Of a DNA stretch of 64,000 nt, positions 24,969 to 32,168 are shown one piece after another. Source of the DNA: Candidatus Marinamargulisbacteria bacterium SCGC AAA071-K20 (GTDB lineage: Bacteria; Margulisbacteria; Marinamargulisbacteria; GCA-2716485; AAA071-K20); assembly GCA_003265975.1 (NCBI GenBank), contig QFBU01000003.1, positions 1 to 64,000 on the forward strand, given 5' to 3'. The notes beneath the pieces are model-generated. The model saw nothing but the letters and a program-made list of their open reading frames with translations, ran no database searches and was not told where the DNA came from. Within the stretch, counting starts at the first letter, position 1. The number at the start of each line of letters is the position of its first letter. The position numbers and the translations under genes were made by a program.

Positions 24969-26280
24969 ATGGTCATTTTTGGCTGTTATTATTGGGACCT
25001 TAGTTGGTGGATCTACAGCAATATTTTTAAGATTACTTGAATTAGGAATTGTTTTTGCAGGCACAGTATCTTGGTATTACTTCTTTCTTCCTGTCGCTCT
25101 ATTTATCAGTATTCTTTTTACATTTTATATTTCTCCAGACTCTGAGGGACACGGTACTGAAAAGGTAATTCAAGCTATTCACAGAGATAATGGAAAACTT
25201 CGCGCTCGAATTATTCCTATTAAGTTATTTACTACACTATTAACGTTGATATCAGGCGGATCTGCGGGGAAAGAAGGTCCTTGTGCTCAAATTGGAGCTG
25301 GTTTAGCCTCTGTTCTTTCAAATCTGTTTAATTTTTCTCAGAGTGACCGTAAAAAGTTAGTAATTTGTGGAATTAGTGCCGGTTTTGCAGCTGTTTTTGG
25401 TACACCAATTGCTGGAGCCATATTTGGAGTAGAAGTGTTGTTTGTGGGTGGAATTTTATATGAAGTACTATTACCCTCTTTTATCTCTGGAATGGTTGGT
25501 TATCATATGGCTATGAACTTTGGTGTGGGATATGGACATCATTTTCAGGATTATGCCATGAATTTTAGTATCACTTATTTTTTGGAATTGGTTTTAGCCG
25601 GTGTGTTTTTTGGCTTAGTCTCTTTTGCATTTATCGAGCTTATGAAATACTCACATAGACTGTCTAATAAATTACATGTTTGGCCTCCATTAAAAGGAAT
25701 TATTGGTGGCGTATTACTTGTAATGATTGCTTATTTTATTTCTACTGACTACTTAGGCTTAGGTTTGCACGTTATTGATCACGCATTGTCTGGGGGCGAA
25801 ATTATTTGGTATGCCTTTATTATAAAGTCTGTAGCTACTTGCATTACATTAAGTTTAGGTGGAAGTGGAGGGATTTTGACACCCATCTTTTTTATTGGGG
25901 CTACGGCGGGTGTTTTTTTTGCAAACTTGTTTGGCTTAGATCCTGGTTTATTTGCCGCTGTGGGGATGGTGAGTGTTCTGGCTGGTGCAGCAAATACACC
26001 TATTTCTGCATGTATTTTAGCGGTAGAGTTGTTTGGTTCTAATATGGCTTCGTTTGCAGCTGTGTCTTGTGTGGTTAGTTTTTTGATGACTGGTTATAGA
26101 AGTGTGTACCCATCACAAATATTGTCAGTAAAGAAATCGCCAAGTGTTATTGCTCGACATGGGCAAGAAATGGACTCATTATCCACAGGTGTAGAATATA
26201 GAACTAGGCGACAAATGGTGTCTATGCTGCATGTCATTAGAAAAGCTAAAAAAGCTGGACTTTCGTCTTATGGTAAGTAA
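24955..26280 (+). CDS. CLC-family chloride channel or H+/Cl- exchanger
   Basis: The frame open from 24955 encodes 441 residues, mostly membrane-spanning. Family signatures are SEGHGTEKVIQAI (position of GSGIP), SGGSAGKEGPCAQIGAG (the GxEGP filter loop with the gating Glu) and LGGSGGILTPIFFIG. No C-terminal CBS domains are present. The frame itself only offers a TTG at 24955 without a ribosome binding site. The likely true start is the ATG at 24897, joined by a one-base slip. A second T8 run inside the gene (about 25913-25920) stays in frame. It transports chloride or similar anions across the inner membrane. Confidence 0.88.
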   Translation: MSIFKWSFLAVIIGTLVGGSTAIFLRLLELGIVFAGTVSWYYFFLPVALFISILFTFYISPDSEGHGTEKVIQAIHRDNGKLRARIIPIKLFTTLLTLISGGSAGKEGPCAQIGAGLASVLSNLFNFSQSDRKKLVICGISAGFAAVFGTPIAGAIFGVEVLFVGGILYEVLLPSFISGMVGYHMAMNFGVGYGHHFQDYAMNFSITYFLELVLAGVFFGLVSFAFIELMKYSHRLSNKLHVWPPLKGIIGGVLLVMIAYFISTDYLGLGLHVIDHALSGGEIIWYAFIIKSVATCITLSLGGSGGILTPIFFIGATAGVFFANLFGLDPGLFAAVGMVSVLAGAANTPISACILAVELFGSNMASFAAVSCVVSFLMTGYRSVYPSQILSVKKSPSVIARHGQEMDSLSTGVEYRTRRQMVSMLHVIRKAKKAGLSSYGK

Positions 26281-26384
26281 TTTTCCTGAAAAAACAATGT
26301 AGAACCCCTCCAAAACTTTGATAAAAATTTTAATATGCTACACTTTTTTTATCTAAAATTTATTAAAAAATAAGGGGTAGTATT

Positions 26385-26510
26385 ATGCCAACGCAGATAC
26401 CATCCGGTCTCTCAGTAAAAGTACATGTTCATCGGCCAGTTATAGAGACTCATACTCAAAGTTCCAATTCAGACAAACCAAAAATAGTACTCCCAGCAAG
26501 TCCTCTATGA
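26385..26510 (+). CDS. Possible 41-residue protein or relic
   Basis: An AAGGGG site lies 8 bases before an ATG that opens 41 codons (MPTQIPSGLSVKVHVHRP and onward, ending LPASPL). The codon use resembles coding DNA and the frame is closed by a TGA just before an inverted repeat. It has no signal peptide and no recognised family. It could be the surviving start of a decayed gene, since such relics are common in this window. Confidence 0.35.
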   Translation: MPTQIPSGLSVKVHVHRPVIETHTQSSNSDKPKIVLPASPL

Positions 26511-26521
26511 GTGGCATCATT

Positions 26522-26543
26522 TTAGTTCAGGACCCTGAACTAA
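26522..26543. terminator. Inverted repeat after the 41-codon frame
   Basis: TTAGTTCAGG (26522-26531) is the exact reverse complement of 26534-26543. It would form a compact hairpin 11 bases after the TGA. No strong T run follows, so terminator activity is uncertain. Confidence 0.35.
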
Positions 26544-26621
26544 GGATGTTATGAAATTTAATTTTATCTGATTTATAATTTTTATTATGTATGCATACTT
26601 TCTTCTTTTAGAAACATCCAC

Positions 26622-26627
26622 TATTAT
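26622..26627 (+). promoter_or_regulatory. -10-like hexamer before pth
   Basis: TATTAT ends 7 bases before the pth ATG at 26635, the spacing seen at other leaderless starts. A second candidate, TATAAT, ends 7 bases before an upstream in-frame ATG at 26587, which would add 16 hydrophobic residues not found in the family. Confidence 0.35.
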
Positions 26628-26634
26628 ATTAGGC

Positions 26635-27198
26635 ATGAATTTAATAGTTTGCTTAGGAAATCCAGGGAAAGATTACGAAAATACGCGTCATAACGTAGGT
26701 TTTATGTTTGGTGATGTACTTGTAAAAGCCTTGTCATTAAATAAAGTTGGAAACAAATTTAAGTCTAGGATGTATTCAGGTCTCGTGGAGTCTGAAAAAG
26801 TATTTTTAATTTATCCTAATACATTTATGAACTTGTCTGGAGAAGCGGTACAGTTAATTGCTAGTTTCTATCAAATTCCCTCTCAAAATTGCTTGGTTAT
26901 TTATGATGATATAGATATTGAGTTTGGCGAACTTAGATTAAGAGAAAAAGGTGGCGCTGGAACTCATAATGGAATGAAGTCTATTATTCAGCTTATCAAA
27001 ACACAGGCTTTTCCTAGGCTACGTGTAGGAGTCGGTCCTAGGCCTGAGAAATGGGACTTAGCAGATTTTGTTCTCTCTAGCTTTACAACTGATGAGCAGA
27101 AACAATTAGAGTCTCTTTCTAAAAAAATAATTGAACCTATCCAAGACTGGGTTAAAGGCGACTTTAATTTGGCAGCAAGAACCTTACACAGCAACTAG
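26635..27198 (+). CDS. pth: Peptidyl-tRNA hydrolase
   Basis: A 187-residue protein beginning MNLIVCLGNPGKDYENTRHN, the standard Pth opening with the catalytic His in TRHNVGF. IYDDIDIEFGELRLREKGG and GTHNGMKSII complete the active site. It frees tRNA from peptidyl-tRNAs that drop off ribosomes. I chose the ATG at 26635 over 26587, because family members start here. Confidence 0.94.
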   Translation: MNLIVCLGNPGKDYENTRHNVGFMFGDVLVKALSLNKVGNKFKSRMYSGLVESEKVFLIYPNTFMNLSGEAVQLIASFYQIPSQNCLVIYDDIDIEFGELRLREKGGAGTHNGMKSIIQLIKTQAFPRLRVGVGPRPEKWDLADFVLSSFTTDEQKQLESLSKKIIEPIQDWVKGDFNLAARTLHSN

Positions 27199-27369
27199 TG
27201 TTTTAAAAATATTCTAAGTGGCTATAGCTTGATTATTGCAGAAGCCTCTTGCGGCGGAATTATAAATAACAATACCTTAACCCTTCCGTATGGATATTCA
27301 GACTAGTGTACCAAATGTGCTGAAATTCCATTAGATCCTTTATTAAAGGCGCTAAAAAAAGATAAATAA
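27199..27369 (+). pseudogene. Relic resembling a DksA/TraR-type zinc finger
   Basis: Downstream of pth one frame reads AEASCGGIINNN, TLPYGYSD, a TAG at 27304-27306, then CTKCAEIPLDPLLKALKKDK and a TAA at 27367-27369. The spacing C-G...LPY...C-x-x-C-A-E resembles the C4 zinc finger of DksA/TraR proteins, which in DksA also ends in C-x-x-C-A-E. The first Cys pair is incomplete, the coiled-coil part is missing and the frame is cut by the TAG. It is not expressed as a separate gene as far as I can see. The family match is tentative. Confidence 0.3.
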
Positions 27370-27384
27370 TATCTTCTTTTACTA

Positions 27385-27390
27385 TATAAT
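27385..27390 (+). promoter_or_regulatory. -10 hexamer for a leaderless cmoB transcript
   Basis: A perfect TATAAT ends 6 bases before the cmoB ATG at 27397. No ribosome binding site lies between them. Confidence 0.5.
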
Positions 27391-27396
27391 GTCTGG

Positions 27397-28383
27397 ATGG
27401 AATTGTTCGACTTTGTTTCTAATGACGTAGAGATAACCCTCAATACACTTAATGATCAGAGCCTTATCGCTGATGAAAAGCGTTTATATAAACGGTTAAA
27501 AGAGCGTTCTGAAATTATTAATTATCCTTTAAATCTTTCTTTGTTTGAGTCATACAGTAGGCTTCCTTTCTACACAAATTCTGAATGGTCAGTTAAAAAT
27601 GATGCGGTTCACTTTAATATTCCGCTTTTAAAGAATGAGTTTGAATTGTTACAAGAAGTAATGATCTCATTTAAACCATGGCGGAAGGGCCCTTTTGCTA
27701 TTAATTCCCTTTTAATTGATTCTGAATGGCAATGCCAAATGAAATGGGATCGTCTGAAAAAATGTATTCCAACTTTAGAAAATAAAAGAGTCTTAGATTT
27801 AGGCTGTGGAAACGGTTATTTTATGTTTCGTATGCTTGAGCATAATCCTGAGTTGGTTTTGGGTTTAGATCCTACGACGCCCTTTTATTTGCAATTTCAA
27901 TTTTTTGAAAAGTTGACACCCTTAAATCAACTCCATTTTCTACCCTTTGGTTGGGGAGAGTTAGATGCCTTTGAGTCACAGTTCGACGTTGTTTTTTGTA
28001 TGGGGGTTTTATATCATCATAAAGACCCCGTTCATTTGTTAAAAGAAATTAAGACAGTATTACGTCCAGGGGGAAAAGTGGTTTTGGAAACGATTGTTTA
28101 TCCGACTCAAGAGAAGTTTGTTTTTGAGCCTAAAGGAAAATATGCTGGTATGAGAAATATTTATAAGTTACCTTCTCCATCACAATTAATAGAGTGGGCT
28201 GACTGTGCCGGACTAAAACATGACTTGAGTTCAGATGTACTTATGACAACAATTAAAGAGCAACGTCCTACCGAATGGAGTACGCCTGTTTCTTTATTAC
28301 AACAACTAGATAAAGAAGATAATTTAAAAACAAAGGAAGGGCATGTTGCTCCGCATAGAATTATTTCGGTTTTTAGAGTGTGA
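27397..28383 (+). CDS. cmoB: tRNA U34 carboxymethyltransferase
   Basis: A 328-residue protein matching CmoB in length. It has PWRKGPFAINSLLIDSEW, VLDLGCGNGYFMFRML (cofactor pocket), MGVLYHHKDPVHLL and MRNIYKLPSP. CmoB transfers a carboxymethyl group from carboxy-SAM to 5-hydroxyuridine at tRNA position 34, giving uridine-5-oxyacetic acid that widens codon reading. The partner cmoA is not in the window. It is a single-gene unit by its spacing. Confidence 0.92.
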   Translation: MELFDFVSNDVEITLNTLNDQSLIADEKRLYKRLKERSEIINYPLNLSLFESYSRLPFYTNSEWSVKNDAVHFNIPLLKNEFELLQEVMISFKPWRKGPFAINSLLIDSEWQCQMKWDRLKKCIPTLENKRVLDLGCGNGYFMFRMLEHNPELVLGLDPTTPFYLQFQFFEKLTPLNQLHFLPFGWGELDAFESQFDVVFCMGVLYHHKDPVHLLKEIKTVLRPGGKVVLETIVYPTQEKFVFEPKGKYAGMRNIYKLPSPSQLIEWADCAGLKHDLSSDVLMTTIKEQRPTEWSTPVSLLQQLDKEDNLKTKEGHVAPHRIISVFRV

Positions 28384-28456
28384 AATTTTATTTTATGCTA
28401 CAATATTTGGAAATAATTTTTTAAAATAAGGAAAGAAAGATGATTTTTCACCTGCG

Positions 28457-29431
28457 ATGCCTTTTAACAACTTAGAGATAAGAGATCCGGACTCTCGGAA
28501 AAAATATAATATTCGTTTACCCTCTCCCCCATTGGAAAAAATACCTCAATTAATTTCTTTTGAATGTGCACTTCTTGAGAATAATATTGAAGCCATTACT
28601 TTGTCTCTTACGGTTGATAAGTTAAGTGTAAATGAGTGCATAGACAATGAAAGAAATAGACCGCTACACATTGCTTCCTCAATGGAAGTTGTATTGTTTT
28701 TGATACAAAATGGAGCGGACTTGAATTCACGAAATAATAGTGGAGAGGCTCCAATACATACCGTAAAAAATGCTGGCGTTTTAAAAGGGTTGATTAAGTG
28801 TGGCGCTGATGTGAATGTAGGCGTGGAGAGTAATACGACGGATTGGATAAAGGGAGTCGTGCCTAAATGTGGTGGTGATACTCCACTTCATAGAGCCAGA
28901 ACTGCTGAAATAATTGATGTTTTATTAATGACGAATAAAGTGGATGTAAATAAATTAAACTCAGACGGCAGGGTGGCTCTTGAGCCTTTGGTCGCAAGAG
29001 TTTATTTGTTAATGAAAGAATCTGCTGACAAGATCATTCAAACCCAGTTGAGACACTCGGTTTCAAAGCTGGCCAAAAAAATGAAAAATCCTTCAACCTT
29101 AATTACGGGAACTGTGTCTTGTTTAGTATTACGTACAACGGTTGACAGACTTGTGAGGGCAGAGACGGATCTCCTTACAAACTTAGAAGGCTTCCTATAT
29201 TGGTTGAAAAACGACTGTGGGGTTAGCTTTGGAGGGCGAATGAATGGCTCTTTTGCTCACTTCTATAATTTGCTTGAGCAGTCTTTATACTTGCGATTTA
29301 TGTTGCTTGGGGAAAAACTGACTGAACACTTAATAAGTACACATCCAACAACAGTATTTTTTAGAAAAAGGTTAATTCCCTTTTTAGTTCAAACAAAAGA
29401 AATTCAATCCCTAACTATTTTTTTTGAATAA
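28457..29431 (+). CDS. Ankyrin-repeat protein (N-terminal part of a broken gene)
   Basis: A 324-residue frame. Residues about 60-180 contain ankyrin-type repeats: NRPLHIASSMEVVLFLIQNG, then ADLNSRNNSGEAPIHTV, then GGDTPLHRARTAEIIDVLL. The rest is helical and unrecognised. The ATG at 28457 has no ribosome binding site. An AAGGA site instead serves an ATG at 28440, and one extra T in the following T5 run would join it in frame (MIFSPAMPF). The 3' end is cut in a T8 run (29418-29425), and one T fewer joins it to the frame at 29424-29804. Ankyrin repeats mediate protein contacts; no partner is evident. Confidence 0.6.
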   Translation: MPFNNLEIRDPDSRKKYNIRLPSPPLEKIPQLISFECALLENNIEAITLSLTVDKLSVNECIDNERNRPLHIASSMEVVLFLIQNGADLNSRNNSGEAPIHTVKNAGVLKGLIKCGADVNVGVESNTTDWIKGVVPKCGGDTPLHRARTAEIIDVLLMTNKVDVNKLNSDGRVALEPLVARVYLLMKESADKIIQTQLRHSVSKLAKKMKNPSTLITGTVSCLVLRTTVDRLVRAETDLLTNLEGFLYWLKNDCGVSFGGRMNGSFAHFYNLLEQSLYLRFMLLGEKLTEHLISTHPTTVFFRKRLIPFLVQTKEIQSLTIFFE

Positions 29432-29804
29432 TTCTAATGACTTTTTAACAAGTCCCCAGAAAAATAAACTAAGTCGACTTCTTAGAATTTGCGAAGAAAA
29501 TAGGGCAATGGGACTTAATTATAAATATTTAGGTGAATTTTTAATGTTAATTTGTAATGCAAAACTTGAAGAAAGTAAAAATGAGTATAAAAAAAGTGAG
29601 GTAGTGGAAATTGTTTTTAGGATCCTTGAAAACTATAAAGGATTGAAACGGTATGGAGATCCTTTAGAAAAGCAGATTTCTCTTGAATCGACCTTGAGGC
29701 TGCTTAAAAAGGGGGTTCGACAGCCTTTGAATAGCTTGGAGAGAACTCAGGTTGAAAGAGGTTTAAAAGGTGGACTTATCGTAAGACAAAAAGAACTTGT
29801 CTAG
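29424..29804 (+). CDS. C-terminal part of the ankyrin protein, out of frame
   Basis: A 126-codon frame whose first codon, TTG, lies within the T8 run that ends the upstream frame. It has no ribosome binding site. The reading NNSNDFLTSPQKNKLSRLLR continues naturally from the upstream protein if one T is removed, giving a combined product of about 450 residues. It is helical and unrecognised (for example SLESTLRLLKKGVRQPLN). I treat it as the 3' part of the same gene rather than a gene of its own. Confidence 0.45.
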   Translation: MNNSNDFLTSPQKNKLSRLLRICEENRAMGLNYKYLGEFLMLICNAKLEESKNEYKKSEVVEIVFRILENYKGLKRYGDPLEKQISLESTLRLLKKGVRQPLNSLERTQVERGLKGGLIVRQKELV

Positions 29805-29889
29805 GGTAATTTAGCTTTATTCAAAACAAGATTTAGAAATACTAATTTACAATAAAAAGTCATTTTGATAGACTTTAGTCTTCTTTGGT

Positions 29890-29965
29890 GCCGGCGTAGC
29901 TCAGTTGGTAGAGCAACTGATTTGTAATCAGTAGGTCATTGGTTCGATTCCGATCGTCGGCTCCA
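29890..29965 (+). tRNA. tRNA-Thr (anticodon TGT)
   Basis: A 76-base cloverleaf. The acceptor arms GCCGGCG and CGTCGGC pair with one G-U, GGTTCGATTC is the T loop, and the anticodon stem ACTGA/TCAGT encloses TTTGTAA. The CCA end is encoded. It lies 16 bases before tRNA-Phe. Confidence 0.97.
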
Positions 29966-29981
29966 CTAGAATATAAGTTAG

Positions 29982-30057
29982 GCCGAGATAGCTCAGTCGG
30001 TAGAGCAGGGGACTGAAAATCCCTGTGTCGGTGGTTCGATTCCGCCTCTCGGCACCA
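29982..30057 (+). tRNA. tRNA-Phe (anticodon GAA)
   Basis: A 76-base cloverleaf with acceptor arms GCCGAGA and TCTCGGC, anticodon stem GGGGA/TCCCT around CTGAAAA, the GGTTCGATTC T loop and an encoded CCA. It is probably co-transcribed with tRNA-Thr. The SLH gene begins 24 bases later. Confidence 0.97.
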
Positions 30058-30081
30058 CTCCTATTTTTTAAGGAAGTGCAT

Positions 30082-32148
30082 ATGAATAAATTAATATCAG
30101 TTAGTCTTGTTATCGTTTTGACTTTTGCCTATGCAAACTCTCTGTTTGCTTTTTCTCAACTTTCCAGTGAAGCTCCCAAAGAAAGTAATACACAAGGAGT
30201 ACTCTTTTCAAAAGAAAAACTTGAAAAGCGACGAGTCAAGCGAGAAAAGAAAAAAGCTGTATTAAGAGAAAAACGAATTGCTAAGAAAAAAGCAAAAGAA
30301 ATGACTGCCAAAAAGGCTGAAATCAAAAAAGATGCAATGGCAAATGCTTCGAAGGTCAGTATTCCGGAAGAGAGACCTGTTTCAGAGCCAAGCCCAGCGA
30401 TATCAACCGAAGACCTTTCACAGTATATTATTTTTGAAGATATTCCTGAAACGTATGTTGATTTTGCGAATGTAGTCTTACCCAATAAGAATATGATTAC
30501 AGTTAAGTCCAAAATACCGGTTAAAGGTTCTAACAACATGAAAACCCAAACTTTTGTAAATGGTGAAATGGTCCGTCTACGTTCTGACGGTGGTTTTTTT
30601 CAGGAAGTTTACTTGAAAAAAGAAGGGAAACAATCTCTTTTAATTTCGTTTATCACACCAGACAACAATATTTTTAGTGTCAAACGGAATGTGGTAAAGC
30701 TACATACTCCAAGTGATATTGAAAAATATTCCTATAATCGTAAGCAGTTTATTTATTTTTTTAATACAGATTTATTATTTAATCCAACAAAAGAAAGACT
30801 CTTGTCCGATAAGTTTACGAGAGGTGATTTAGCTTACTTCGTTTCTAAACTGTTAAAGGATAAGTACAGGGCTAAATATAAAGTTAATTTTATGGATGTG
30901 CCAAAAGAGTCTTGGGAATATCCCTTTGTTGGATTTGTTACAAAAAAGAAATACATGATGGAATTTCCTGATGGTCAATTTAAGCCTGAAGAGCAGATTA
31001 ATAAATTAGAACTAATAATGACTTTGGTAAGGGCCTTAGAGCTTAAATTTGATCAATCTAACCAGTCACTTTCCTTTTCTGATATCGACTCTGGACATTG
31101 GTCAGCCAAATTTATTAGAACGGCTTTGGCTAATAATATAATTGAGTCTTCTACTATGTTTTATCCAGAACAACTTATGACAGTTAGCGGGATGATTGAT
31201 ATAGCTAGTCAACTGTCAGCAGTGAGTGATGAACTTAACAATATAGTTGATTTTGACTCTGGGTTTGAACTTTCCAATAATGACATGATGTTGGCTCTTG
31301 TTCCAGTTAATGATTTTGTAAAAGACCAAGCAGAGCAAATGAAAGATTTGAGAAAGATAGAGTTTGACTCTCCTCTAAAAGGTGATGTCGTTTTTTCTGA
31401 TACAGTTGAGTTTAAAGGGACTGTTTTTCCTACTGACGAATTTAATATTCAAGGAGAAGTGGTTAAACCTGATTTAATGGGGAACTTTTCAGTGTTTCTG
31501 CCTGCTTATGAAGGAAGAAATGATTATGAAGTAAATGCATTGGGTTCAAGCTCTAATATCAGTGTTTTTCAACTTCAATCTTACCTAGACTTAGACTCTC
31601 ATTGGCTTAAGTCTATTGCAGCTCAGTTTAGATATATGGGAATTACTAAAGAGACTGAAAATTTTGACCCTAAACAGGGTGTTAACAAGGAGCTATTTGC
31701 TGTTCTTCTAGCTAATTCGTTTGACTTAGAGCCTTCTGATAATGCCGAAGTTAAGGAAATTGCTGATGTGTCTTTAGGCAATGCCGCTTACCCTATTTTG
31801 ATGACTGTCCTTCAAAACAAAATAATGTCACTAGACGCTGAACAAAACTTTTATCCAAACAAAGCCATGCCACGTGCAGCAGTAATTACAGCTGTAGTTC
31901 GTTCTATAGAATTATTGCAGCCAGAAATGGCTAATCAATATTTTGAAGAAGTTCCTTTGCCTTATTGGGACGTGTCTAAAACGCATTGGGCAAGACCTTA
32001 TATTCAGAAGGCATTAAATTGGGGTATTTTATCTCCAAGCAATCAATTTAGACCTAAGGACATCATTAATAAGGCTGAATATGTGGCGTTGTTATCAAAA
32101 ACTTCTGTAGTGAAAGAGAAAATAAAATTTATTTTCTCTAACGACTAA
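30082..32148 (+). CDS. Secreted S-layer-homology (SLH) domain protein
   Basis: A 688-residue protein. The ATG at 30082 follows AAGGAAG and gives a signal peptide (MNKLISVSLVIVLTFAYANS). A very basic Lys/Arg-rich segment follows at about residues 40-80. SLH-like units occur in the middle (FTRGDLAYFVSKLL and a later FPDGQFKPEEQINKLELI). More occur at the C-terminus (MGITKETENFDPKQGVNKEL, then YWDVSKTHWARPYIQKALNW). A beta-rich domain lies between them. SLH units bind cell-wall polymers, so the protein probably links peptidoglycan to the outer envelope. argS starts 20 bases downstream. Confidence 0.85.
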   Translation: MNKLISVSLVIVLTFAYANSLFAFSQLSSEAPKESNTQGVLFSKEKLEKRRVKREKKKAVLREKRIAKKKAKEMTAKKAEIKKDAMANASKVSIPEERPVSEPSPAISTEDLSQYIIFEDIPETYVDFANVVLPNKNMITVKSKIPVKGSNNMKTQTFVNGEMVRLRSDGGFFQEVYLKKEGKQSLLISFITPDNNIFSVKRNVVKLHTPSDIEKYSYNRKQFIYFFNTDLLFNPTKERLLSDKFTRGDLAYFVSKLLKDKYRAKYKVNFMDVPKESWEYPFVGFVTKKKYMMEFPDGQFKPEEQINKLELIMTLVRALELKFDQSNQSLSFSDIDSGHWSAKFIRTALANNIIESSTMFYPEQLMTVSGMIDIASQLSAVSDELNNIVDFDSGFELSNNDMMLALVPVNDFVKDQAEQMKDLRKIEFDSPLKGDVVFSDTVEFKGTVFPTDEFNIQGEVVKPDLMGNFSVFLPAYEGRNDYEVNALGSSSNISVFQLQSYLDLDSHWLKSIAAQFRYMGITKETENFDPKQGVNKELFAVLLANSFDLEPSDNAEVKEIADVSLGNAAYPILMTVLQNKIMSLDAEQNFYPNKAMPRAAVITAVVRSIELLQPEMANQYFEEVPLPYWDVSKTHWARPYIQKALNWGILSPSNQFRPKDIINKAEYVALLSKTSVVKEKIKFIFSND

Positions 32149-32168
32149 CATTAATAAGAAACTATACA

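Larger units (their letters stand above)
26281..26634. other. 354-base gap with a 41-codon frame and a hairpin
   Basis: The gap between the CLC gene and pth is very AT-rich. Its only structured content is the small frame at 26385-26510 with its ribosome binding site and the inverted repeat at 26522-26543, both listed separately, and the pth promoter at the end. Confidence 0.6.

Noticed and set aside
26587..26634. 16-residue N-terminal extension of Pth
   Set aside because: A TATAAT lies at a suitable distance, but the extension is hydrophobic and absent from the family. The ATG at 26635 gives the canonical N-terminus.
30025..30081. Upstream extension of the SLH protein frame
   Set aside because: The extension runs through tRNA-Phe. 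The ATG at 30082 has a ribosome binding site and directly starts a signal peptide.
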